From: Halorhodospira abdelmalekii
Lineage (GTDB): Bacteria; Pseudomonadota; Gammaproteobacteria; Nitrococcales; Halorhodospiraceae
DNA length: 64,000 nt
Direction of reading: 5' to 3'
Assembly: GCF_016583625.1 (NCBI RefSeq)
Contig: NZ_NRRN01000013.1
Location: 1-64,000, forward strand
The notes under the pieces are model-generated. The model worked only from the letters and a program-made list of their open reading frames with translations. It did not search any database and was not told the origin of the DNA. Position numbers and translations under genes: made by a program. This document shows, one piece after another, positions 44,632-52,101 of the stretch; the stretch's first letter is position 1; each line of letters begins with the position of its first letter.

Positions 44632-46029
44632 TTATTGCCAGCTTGCAAGTCGTGCAGCTGCGTACTGCCCCTGTTCGGTCTGCGTACCGATCTGTCGCAG
44701 ATAGCGCTCATAGTGTTCGGCAGCGTCCCGCTGTCGGCCCATTCCCTCGAAGGCAACCCCCTTTAGAAAGGCCGTATTGGGATTGCCGGGCAGTATCCTC
44801 TCGTAGCGCTCAAAGTGATCGACGGCCCGTTCGGGCTGATTGAGCGCTAATGCGTTAATCCCGCTCAAGTGGACAGCCTGACCCTCTTGCGGATAGACCT
44901 CGCGGGCTTGATCGAGATAGCGTCGTGCCTCCTGGTGTTTCTCTTGCGCCGATTTGGCCTTCGCCATCAGCAGCAGGCCTGGGTAGTCGTCGGGGACTTG
45001 CTCAAGGGCGCTGGCAAAGTGTGCCTCAGCCTGAGCGTGGTTACCCCTCGCCATCTGCGCTTCGCCAGCCTGCATCTCCTTAATGGCCGGCTTTATACGG
45101 CGCAGACTCGCCGTGTTATCCATATACCGCTCGCGACCGCGGTCGCGCTCTAGAGCGCCGCTCCGCGCCTGAGCTTCTCTCTGAGCTGTTTTAAAGCGTT
45201 CCTCGCTCATCGGATGGGTCGAGAACATCGTCTCCAAGGCGGTGGGCTGTCGTCCCGACATGTTCACCAGCATCTGCATCAAGTCGACCATGCCCTGCGG
45301 GTTCTGTCCCGACTGCGCCATGTAGTCGAGCCCAAGATCGTCGGCCTCGCGCTCATTCTCGCGGCTATAGTGGGCAAGCAGCACGGTGGCACCGACCGCA
45401 CTGACGGCGTAGACCAGGTTGCTGTAACCAGCAAGCCGCTCCGATTGCGCAGCAGCAATACCGACCCCGCCGAGAAGGGCTGCAGTCATAATGGCGCTGG
45501 TCTGACGACGAGCGGTGTGGCGCGCCGTTACATGGCCGGTCTCATGCCCAAGTAAGGCAGCGAGTTCGGCCTCGTTCTCCATCTCGACCATGATGCCGCG
45601 TGTACAGGCCATTGTTCCGCCGGGGAAGGTGTAGGCGTTGACGTAGTTGGCGTTGACCACGTTGTGGCTGTACGGCATATGCGGACGGTGAGAGACCTCG
45701 GCAACCGCCTGACCAACTTCACCGACATAGCCAACGACCTGCTCATCGCGCAACAACCCGTAATCGTTAGAAAACTGATGCGGGGCGTGTTGCTTATCGA
45801 TGGCGATCTCTTCCTCCTCAGACATCAGCATCAACCGCGGCCGCCCGGTGACAGGGTCGGTTGCACATCCGTAGAGCTGAGGCGCCAACACGGCACTCGC
45901 CGAGGCTGCCGACATCAGCCAGACAAAATCACGACGACTCATGCGCCGCTGCAAGATGCGATCGCCGTGGCGGTGGGAATCTCTACCTCGATCAGATTTA
46001 GTCGCGCTCATCGACCCCTTAACCCGCAT
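44632..46029 (-). CDS. M48 family zinc metalloprotease with TPR repeats, Tat-lipoprotein-like signal
   Basis: The zinc motif HETGH (in LAALLGHETGHVTARHT) and the third ligand Glu in ENEREADDLG define an M48 peptidase. The C-terminal half has TPR-like helices (AEAHFASALEQVPDDYPG, ERAVDHFERYERILPGNP), the BepA/YfgC layout of outer-membrane quality-control proteases. The N-terminus reads MSRRDFVWLMSAAS, then LAPQLYGC: a twin-arginine motif plus a possible lipobox, unlike the Sec signal of E. coli BepA. Start ATG 46029 or 46011; neither has a strong ribosome site. A 14-bp palindrome lies just upstream. Confidence 0.9.
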   Translation of the reverse strand: MRVKGSMSATKSDRGRDSHRHGDRILQRRMSRRDFVWLMSAASASAVLAPQLYGCATDPVTGRPRLMLMSEEEEIAIDKQHAPHQFSNDYGLLRDEQVVGYVGEVGQAVAEVSHRPHMPYSHNVVNANYVNAYTFPGGTMACTRGIMVEMENEAELAALLGHETGHVTARHTARRQTSAIMTAALLGGVGIAAAQSERLAGYSNLVYAVSAVGATVLLAHYSRENEREADDLGLDYMAQSGQNPQGMVDLMQMLVNMSGRQPTALETMFSTHPMSEERFKTAQREAQARSGALERDRGRERYMDNTASLRRIKPAIKEMQAGEAQMARGNHAQAEAHFASALEQVPDDYPGLLLMAKAKSAQEKHQEARRYLDQAREVYPQEGQAVHLSGINALALNQPERAVDHFERYERILPGNPNTAFLKGVAFEGMGRQRDAAEHYERYLRQIGTQTEQGQYAAARLASWQ

Positions 46030-46048
46030 TGAAGGGCTGATACTGACA

Positions 46049-46062
46049 GCGGTCTAGACCGC
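46049..46062. promoter_or_regulatory. perfect 14-bp palindrome upstream of the M48 protease gene
   Basis: GCGGTCTAGACCGC is fully self-complementary and lies 20 bases before the start codon. It could be an operator for an unknown dimeric regulator or a leader hairpin. It contains a CTAG, normally rare in enterobacterial genomes. Confidence 0.45.
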
Positions 46063-46265
46063 CGGGCTGCGATCACACGCCTACTAACGCGCGTTGCACC
46101 CCCCAGCATAGCCAGTATAGGCGCTTCGCTGCGTCCCATCGAGCCCGGCTCTTCAGCCGCTTCCCTCCCGCACCTGCTCGACAGAGAATACTCAACTCTA
46201 GGAGGTGCAACCGGGGCGGGACGGGAGCAAGCCGCCCCCCCCCCGACTCTCTTCGTCACGCACGC

Positions 46266-46970
46266 CTAAAAGCGGTACATACCGCCAGCACCCCAGGAAT
46301 CGAGGTCGACGTCACCACCGATCGAGTAGTTGAAGTACTCCACGAAAATCCAGGCCTGAGGGGCCACACGGTGCGTCAAACCGAGGCCGCCGGAGAGGCT
46401 GTAATCGGCGAATAGCTCCTTACGCTCTTCGGTCCCATCGTACTCACCCTCATAGGCGTAGGAAGAGATCCCACCCATGATGTAGAACTCGTTGTTGAAC
46501 GGCGTCCCCAGGTCGATATTGAAGCGGCCAACCGTCGACAGCGCGTGCTGAAGATCGACCTCCCAATCCCCGTCGTCCTGGCTGCCGAACCCGGTAAAGA
46601 TTCGCGTCTCGATCGTCACGTTGGCAAAGACGCGAACCCCCAGGAAAAGACCGCCACCAAAACCATCAAACTCGTAGCGGTCATCAAACTCATCCTCATC
46701 GGGCTCAAGAGACCAGCTGTGCACGTATGCACCCATATAGAAATCTTGATCGCCAATGCCGGGGCCTTCGAAGGTAAAGCCACTCGCGTGAGCGCTCCCG
46801 ATACCTGCGGTCAGGAGCGCGACCGCTGCCGCGCTAGCAAGTACAGAGCGCTTCGCACTGTTGCGGGAACTCACCTCAGTCGGGGTCAAATCGCCCTCCC
46901 CCCGTGGCGCAACCGATTGGGTCGAAATACGGCTGCAGTGGGTGCTGGGCTTTGTGCTGGTGTGCGACAT
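46266..46970 (-). CDS. small outer-membrane beta-barrel protein
   Basis: The ATG follows AGGAGG by four bases, but the signal peptide (VLASAAAVALLTAGIGSAHA) only begins near residue 42, giving an unusually long 61-residue pre-sequence. The mature part has about eight amphipathic beta strands (FYMGAYVHSWSLE, GGLFLGVRVFANVTIETRIF, EFYIMGGISSYAYEGEY, AWIFVEYFNYSIGG) and ends in MYRF, the C-terminal Phe typical of Bam-assembled barrels. It resembles OmpA/OmpX-size barrel proteins of unknown role, and is strongly acidic in loops (EPDEDEFDD). A start nearer the signal peptide is possible but no ATG is obvious there. Confidence 0.78.
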   Translation of the reverse strand: MSHTSTKPSTHCSRISTQSVAPRGEGDLTPTEVSSRNSAKRSVLASAAAVALLTAGIGSAHASGFTFEGPGIGDQDFYMGAYVHSWSLEPDEDEFDDRYEFDGFGGGLFLGVRVFANVTIETRIFTGFGSQDDGDWEVDLQHALSTVGRFNIDLGTPFNNEFYIMGGISSYAYEGEYDGTEERKELFADYSLSGGLGLTHRVAPQAWIFVEYFNYSIGGDVDLDSWGAGGMYRF

Positions 46971-47051
46971 GATTCCTCCTGTGGACTGATGCTGATGATT
47001 CTTTATAAACCGGACGGAGCAACCCTGCAGAGGCTATCGGCGTGAAGGAAG

Positions 47052-47828
47052 TCAGCTTGAGTGTTGCGTGGGGAAGGGGCAGCTTGCTTTCCGCGCGACT
47101 GCACGTCGACCAGTCTCCGCCGCAGAAGACGCAAGCGGGCAGAGGTTACAGCGCGGCCGTGGCCGACAAGTCGCCTTACCTAACTCGACCAGCTGAGCGT
47201 GCAACTCGTGAAACAGCGCCCGTTCCGCACCACACGCCTCCTCCACGGCTGCGCGCAACACCTCATAAGGCTCATCGCCGCGACACCAGCCAAGGCGCGA
47301 GAAGATCCTACGAGTGTAGGCATCGATCACGAAGACCGGGCGCTTAAAGGCATAGAGCAGGATATCGTCCGCCGTCTCTCGCCCCACCCCCTTGACAGCT
47401 AGCAGACGATCGCGCAGCTCGTTCGTCGCTAGACGGTCCAGACCATCGTAGCCACCCGCCTCCAAATAAGCCACAGAGAGTGTCCGTAACCGCTGAGCCT
47501 TGACATTGTAGTATCCGCTTGGACGAATCGCCGCCGCCAACTGCTCGCTCGGTGCATCGACTATCGCATGTGGCGTTAAAGGCATCGTGGCTCGCAGCTG
47601 CGCAATCGCATGCTCGACATTCCGCCACGCGGTATTCTGCGTTAAGACAGCACCCATCAGGATTTCGAAGGTGCTCTGCGCCGGCCACCAGTGTAACTGT
47701 CCGTGGTAGGCCACCAGCTGCTCCAGCAGAGCCTCTAGGCGTTCGCGGTCGAGTTCCAGAAGTTCACCTCCATCTAGACTTACCGTTGCAATCGATGGCT
47801 TGCTATATCGTATCGCTGCCAGTACCAT
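47052..47828 (-). CDS. HhH-GPD DNA glycosylase, EndoIII-like with MagIII-like active site
   Basis: Base-excision-repair fold: WWPAQSTFEILMGAVLTQNT, the helix-hairpin-helix in LLAVKGVGRETADDIL and the catalytic Asp in FVIDAYTRRIF. The Lys that makes E. coli endonuclease III a bifunctional lyase (GVGRKTA) is Glu here (GVGRETA), as in the monofunctional 3-methyladenine glycosylase MagIII. The C-terminal cluster shows only three Cys (CRPRPRCNLC); the fourth ligand is not at its usual place. The start is uncertain: ATG 47828 lies only 11 bases from the divergent tRNA-Cys gene, and a GGAGGTGA element inside the frame (near residue 20) hints at a shorter form. Confidence 0.82.
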   Translation of the reverse strand: MVLAAIRYSKPSIATVSLDGGELLELDRERLEALLEQLVAYHGQLHWWPAQSTFEILMGAVLTQNTAWRNVEHAIAQLRATMPLTPHAIVDAPSEQLAAAIRPSGYYNVKAQRLRTLSVAYLEAGGYDGLDRLATNELRDRLLAVKGVGRETADDILLYAFKRPVFVIDAYTRRIFSRLGWCRGDEPYEVLRAAVEEACGAERALFHELHAQLVELGKATCRPRPRCNLCPLASSAAETGRRAVARKASCPFPTQHSS

Positions 47829-47838
47829 ATTGCATCCT

Positions 47839-47912
47839 GGCTAGGTGGCAGAGTGGTGATGCAGCGGCCTGCAAAGCCGTGTACGTGGGTTCGATTCCCG
47901 CCCTAGCCTCCA
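47839..47912 (+). tRNA. tRNA-Cys (GCA)
   Basis: Acceptor stem GGCTAGG/CCTAGCC, discriminator T and encoded CCA; anticodon loop CTGCAAA with anticodon GCA at 47871-47873; T-loop GGTTCGATTCC. Length 74 with CCA. A tRNA-Leu follows 116 bases later, an order also seen in E. coli cysT-leuZ. Confidence 0.96.
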
Positions 47913-48028
47913 ACTTCCGCTGAAGTTGGCGCCTGAGAGACTGCTGCCTCTTGCTGTGCAGCAGGCGCATCGGACGTGAGCTGATTTGACCTCGGCGACG
48001 TTGTCTATTCTCCTCTTTGATGTTGTTT

Positions 48029-48115
48029 GCCCGGGTGGCGGAATTGGTAGACGCAGACGACTTAAAATCGTCAGGCTAACATGCCGTGCCGGTTCGAGTC
48101 CGGCCCTGGGCACCA
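48029..48115 (+). tRNA. tRNA-Leu (TAA)
   Basis: Acceptor GCCCGGG/CCTGGGC, a long variable arm, anticodon stem GACGA/TCGTC around loop CTTAAAA with anticodon TAA at 48063-48065, T-loop GGTTCGAGTCC and encoded CCA. A T7 run follows at once (ACCCCTCTTTTTTT), suggesting transcription ends there. Confidence 0.96.
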
Positions 48116-48229
48116 CCCCTCTTTTTTTCTTCGTTTTAGTCCGTGGGTGACTAGTTGGTCTTAAGTTAGATGGTGGCGGGGGGGTTATCAAAATATGTCC
48201 CGATCCATGGCTGACAAACCGACACCTTT

Positions 48230-48255
48230 CGCTCCGCAAACTTCGTCGCGGAGCG
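48230..48255. terminator. perfect hairpin between tRNA-Leu and the lipocalin gene
   Basis: CGCTCCGC and GCGGAGCG pair across a ten-base loop, 114 bases beyond the lipocalin stop. No T-run on either strand, so the terminator role is tentative. Confidence 0.35.
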
Positions 48256-48368
48256 TCCTTGCCCAAACTGCGCTCTCTGGATCCTCTCGCATGGGGAGGG
48301 TCTAGTGTGTGTGCTATCCCGGGACGTACTGGAAAATCAGGAAATCCGCAAGCTCGGAAGTGTCACCA

Positions 48369-48974
48369 CTACCGACAGTCTTCTTCCGTCGGAGCCCCCG
48401 TATGGTCGACGCGGACCAGCTCATCAACAGCAAAGTCCAATCCAGCCGCCTTTGCTACCAGCGTTTCGAGCACACTCTCTTCGATCTCCGGTGTGCGGGC
48501 CAAGATCCATAGGTAGTTCCGGTTCGGTCCAGAGACCATCGCCCACTCGTAGTTGTCATCAAGAGCGATGACGTGGTAGCCGCCGGCCAGTGGCCAAAAG
48601 AAGACCACACGCAGACTGGCCACATCAGGCCCTTCGCGGAAGCGCGCCGTCCCTTCAATGCTCCGCCACTTGCATGCACCGGTGTCAAAGCCTCGATTGA
48701 GAACCCCGATCGTACCGTCATCGCGCGCTTCGTATTCGGCGGTTACGTGCGACAGGCCGCGCTCGAATCGGTGGTCCAGGCGTTTGATCTCGTACCACTT
48801 ACCGGTGTAACGCTCCGGCTCAAACCCGCTGACCGGCTCCACACCAGAGGGGGCTCCAGTGCAGGCTGCCAAGACCAACATGGCCCCGAATAAGAAAGAG
48901 AGCCTCAACCCCGCTAAGGAAGGGCGAGGCAGAAAAGAAAAAGACGAGACGCTGCGGATTACAGATCGACACAT
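48369..48974 (-). CDS. blc: outer-membrane lipoprotein lipocalin (Blc-like)
   Basis: A lipoprotein signal (LFGAMLVLAAC) is followed by the bacterial lipocalin opening: YTGKWYEIKRLDHRFERGL with the conserved Gly-x-Trp, then VTAEYEARDDG and YEWAMVSGPNRNYLWILARTP, a hallmark segment of Blc/ApoD. Lipocalins bind fatty acids or lysophospholipids at the outer membrane. GGAGAG lies nine bases before the ATG at 48974; the frame is open upstream to 49067. At 201 residues it is slightly longer than E. coli Blc (177). Confidence 0.93.
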   Translation of the reverse strand: MCRSVIRSVSSFSFLPRPSLAGLRLSFLFGAMLVLAACTGAPSGVEPVSGFEPERYTGKWYEIKRLDHRFERGLSHVTAEYEARDDGTIGVLNRGFDTGACKWRSIEGTARFREGPDVASLRVVFFWPLAGGYHVIALDDNYEWAMVSGPNRNYLWILARTPEIEESVLETLVAKAAGLDFAVDELVRVDHTGAPTEEDCR

Positions 48975-49079
48975 AGCAAAAAGCTCTCCATAAACGACCC
49001 TCGCCAAACTACAGCATGCGTGAGTTGCGCGCTTCGACAGGCGTGCCGACTCATCCAGAGAATGCACGTATTCAGCCCA

Positions 49080-50597
49080 CTACCCCTCACGCTCTTCGCG
49101 ACATTCTGCACGCCGGGCAATGGCGCGCGCCAATCGCGGAAAGATGAAGAGGTGTCCAGGCGCCATAGCATACCAGTAGAGCAGCCCCCAGACCCCTGCC
49201 GGATGCCAGTAGGCTGTGACCGTTACTCGGCAACGCTCCACCCCTGCCTCGGGCTCGGGCTCGATTGCAAACTCCAACACTCCGGCCCCCGGGGCGCGCA
49301 TCCCGAACCAGAGGGTAAGACGCTGCTCGGGCTCAAGGGCAAGCACGCGCCAGGAGTCGATGGCATCGCCCGGGCGCAGTGCCGTTGGGTGGCGCCGCCC
49401 GTAGTTCATCCCTGGGCCGCCGATCAACCGATCAGCCAACTCACGGAGGCGCCACAGGGTGTTGGCGTAGTAGTAGCGCTGCTCGCCGCCGATCGCTGTA
49501 ATCACAGCCCAAAGCGTCGCCGGCGAGGCGTGCGCAATGGCGCTGCCACTGGCCCGTTTGGCGTAGTAGCTGTAATCGAGTCGATCACCGCGAAAGACCA
49601 ACGCCCCCTCGGTCCAGCGCGCGGCTACGGCGTGATCACGTTCTGCGGCAAAGGCTTGGCGAACGGCGCTGCGAAAGTCCATCAGCGGTTGCGGGATCAA
49701 CTCGCGAAGAGGCTGATCGTCGGCGGTGTAGTCCTCGCGGAGCCCTTCGATCAGGGCTCGGGCGATCGGTGTCGGCACCGCCGTCACCAATTTCAGCCAA
49801 TACGACGATAACCGCGGGGTCAGCAGCGGGACTGCAATAATCCGCGGCGGGCGGCGTCCGGCGACTTCGGCGAGCTGACGCATCATCTCGGCGTAGGTGA
49901 GATGTTCAGGGCCGGCGACATCGAAGGTTTTTCCCGCCGCCTGCGGGATCTCGGCGACCTTGCGCAGATAGGCCAGCAAGTCGTCGAGGGCGATCGGCGG
50001 CGACTGGGCAAAGACCCAGCGCGGCGTCGTCATGATCGGGAGATGCAAGACCAGATCGCGCATCACCTCGAAGGCGGCCGAACCGGGGCCGACGATGATC
50101 CCAGCGCGCAACTCGGTCACCGGCACTGACCCCTGCCGCAGTACCTCGCCGGTCTCACGGCGCGAGACGATGTGCGCCGAAGAGGCTGAATCGGGCACCA
50201 AGCCCCCCAGGTAGACGATCCGCTCGACACCGGCAGCTGCTGCCGCCTGTGCAAAGTTTTGCGCCGCGACCCGATCGAGTTCACCGAAGGAGGAGCCGGC
50301 CGCCATCGAGTGGACCAAATAGTAGGCGACACTCACATCGGCGAGCGCCGGGGCCAACGTCTCTGGGCGCAGTGCATCGGCGGCCACCACCTCGACCCCT
50401 TCCCAGCCGCGTCCTTCGAGCAATTGCGGGTTGCGTGCTGCGGCGCGCACCCTCTGCCCTGCTGCCAGCAACTGCGGGACGAGATGAGAGCCGATGTAGC
50501 CGGTAGCCCCAAAGACCAAGCGCCTGCCGCTGCCCGTCGCTGCGCCTGCAGGCTGCGACTCCGACCCTTCCTTATCCTGCCGATCCGCTGCTGCCAT
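49080..50597 (-). CDS. NAD(P)-binding epimerase-like protein with DUF2867 domain
   Basis: N-terminal Rossmann domain of the atypical SDR type (LVFGATGYIGSHLVPQLLA, then AYYLVHSMAAGSSFGELD, YLGGLVPD and a VGPGSAAFEVMRDL end), about residues 25-310. The C-terminal 170 residues fit DUF2867 (WRLRELADRLIGGPGMNYGR, RVTVTAYWHPAGVWGLLYWY). This two-domain arrangement is common in proteobacteria, usually of unknown function. The catalytic Tyr-x3-Lys of SDRs is not evident, so it may be a redox sensor or non-classical enzyme. Four 9-bp repeats lie upstream of the start. Confidence 0.9.
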   Translation of the reverse strand: MAAADRQDKEGSESQPAGAATGSGRRLVFGATGYIGSHLVPQLLAAGQRVRAAARNPQLLEGRGWEGVEVVAADALRPETLAPALADVSVAYYLVHSMAAGSSFGELDRVAAQNFAQAAAAAGVERIVYLGGLVPDSASSAHIVSRRETGEVLRQGSVPVTELRAGIIVGPGSAAFEVMRDLVLHLPIMTTPRWVFAQSPPIALDDLLAYLRKVAEIPQAAGKTFDVAGPEHLTYAEMMRQLAEVAGRRPPRIIAVPLLTPRLSSYWLKLVTAVPTPIARALIEGLREDYTADDQPLRELIPQPLMDFRSAVRQAFAAERDHAVAARWTEGALVFRGDRLDYSYYAKRASGSAIAHASPATLWAVITAIGGEQRYYYANTLWRLRELADRLIGGPGMNYGRRHPTALRPGDAIDSWRVLALEPEQRLTLWFGMRAPGAGVLEFAIEPEPEAGVERCRVTVTAYWHPAGVWGLLYWYAMAPGHLFIFPRLARAIARRAECREEREG

Positions 50598-50643
50598 CTC
50601 CGCCCTCCCCTCCCGCTCCGCGCTCTATATCATGCCGATCCGC

Positions 50644-50688
50644 TCGATCTTCTCGATCTTCTCGATCTTCTCGATCTTCTCGATCCAA
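50644..50688. repeat. 9-bp tandem repeat TCGATCTTC, four units plus partial
   Basis: Four exact TCGATCTTC units (50644-50679) and a degenerate fifth lie in the 333-bp gap between the divergent DUF2867 and patatin genes. The gap otherwise holds no supported gene. Variation in unit number could shift spacing in either promoter. Confidence 0.8.
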
Positions 50689-50930
50689 TCGGCCCTATCG
50701 ATCCTCTCCACGATACCGGGCCGGCCGCTTCGAACCGAACCGCGTAAGTCGCCCTCATCCGCCGCCGCCTGTTTTACGTCCTTGTTAAAGGGCGTATGAT
50801 GATGGCAGTGAAGCAGCTACACAACCATCACGACGCCTATGCTCTCGCCAAGGGACCGCTCACTCCCACCTTCGCCACTGAGCACCGATCACGCAAAGAG
50901 ACAACCACACCAACGCGAGTGAAACCGTCC

Positions 50931-51971
50931 ATGCTCCGCGCCCCTGCCTCAACGGCCCTGTTGACCGAACGTATCGATCGTATGCGCCGTCGACTCGTTC
51001 AAGTCGGCCTCACCGCTCCGCTGCTCTCCACACTGCCGATCGCTGCAGCCGGTGGCTCTCTCGCGACCTCGGGGCGTGCCCAGGCCGACGCCACCGACTC
51101 CGACCGCGCGCCGCGGTCCGCGGATCACAAAGAGCAACCCCGGATCGGCTTAGCCCTTGGCAGCGGTGGAGCTCGCGGTCTCTCCCATATCGTGATCTTT
51201 GAAGTGCTCGAATCGCTCGGTCTGCAACCGCACCGGATCAGCGGCTGCAGCATCGGCGCGATCATGGGCGCGCTCTACGCCGCCGGTCTGCCGGCTGAGA
51301 AGATCCGCAAAGAGATCAAGGAGTTGGTCGTCGATCCGGAGGAGGGGTGGTTTACGAGTGTCGTCCGCGCCGACTGGCGTAAGTGGCTCAGCTTCCTGGA
51401 GCTCTCCGGACGCGACGGCGGCCTAGTCGAGTCCGATGCCTTCGTCGATCACCTGCGCAAGATCAGCGGTGTTAAAGACTTCGCCGATCTAAAGATCCCC
51501 CTGCAGATCGTCGCTACCGACTACTGGGAGCGCGAGATGGTCCTCTTCGAGCAGGAGGGGCCATTGTGGCCGGCGGTGCAGGCGAGTATGGCGATGCCGA
51601 GTCTATTCAGTCCGGTCGAGCACAACGGCAAGGTGCTCGTCGATGGCGGTCTGACCAACCCGCTCCCTTACGATCTGCTCTTTGACGATTGCGACCTGAT
51701 CATCGCCGTTAACGTCCTCGGCACCCGCAAGCAGAAGGGCGATAAGGCGCTCCAGAACCCCTCCTACTTTGAGAACATCTTCAACACCTTCCAGGTGATG
51801 CAGTACTCGATCCTGCGCGAGAAGGAGCGGCGCAAGGCGCCTGATTTCCTCGTCAGCCCGCAGGTCAGTGATATCCGGGTGCTCGATTTTCACCGCTTTG
51901 AGGATATCCTTAAACAGGCGCAGCCGTGCGCCGACGCCCTGCGGGCCGATCTTGAGAAGGCACTCGGTTAG
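50931..51971 (+). CDS. patatin-like phospholipase (RssA-type), putative Tat signal
   Basis: Ser-Asp dyad hydrolase: oxyanion loop ALGSGGARGLSH, nucleophile Ser in ISGCSIGAIMG (GxSxG) and Asp in VLVDGGLTNPLP. The N-terminus contains MRRRLVQVGLTAPLLSTLP, which resembles a twin-arginine signal, so the enzyme may act in the periplasm or at the membrane. Start taken at ATG 50931; 50982 (the MRRR methionine) and 50796 are alternatives, none with a strong ribosome site. Likely a lipid acyl hydrolase; natural substrate unknown. Confidence 0.88.
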   Translation: MLRAPASTALLTERIDRMRRRLVQVGLTAPLLSTLPIAAAGGSLATSGRAQADATDSDRAPRSADHKEQPRIGLALGSGGARGLSHIVIFEVLESLGLQPHRISGCSIGAIMGALYAAGLPAEKIRKEIKELVVDPEEGWFTSVVRADWRKWLSFLELSGRDGGLVESDAFVDHLRKISGVKDFADLKIPLQIVATDYWEREMVLFEQEGPLWPAVQASMAMPSLFSPVEHNGKVLVDGGLTNPLPYDLLFDDCDLIIAVNVLGTRKQKGDKALQNPSYFENIFNTFQVMQYSILREKERRKAPDFLVSPQVSDIRVLDFHRFEDILKQAQPCADALRADLEKALG

Positions 51972-52101
51972 CGAGTTAGCGCACCAGTGCGCCCGCCATC
52001 GCCTCCTCTAGCCGCGCATCCTGGCCCGCTTGCCCTTGGCCCCTCCTGTTTTGGCAACAATCGTTGCCAGCTGGGGCGCTCAGCGTAGGCGGCGCACTGA
52101 C

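Noticed and set aside
46200-46262. C10 run and GC-rich dyad downstream of the small OM barrel gene as a terminator
   Set aside because: Arms pair poorly and no T-run follows on the relevant strand.
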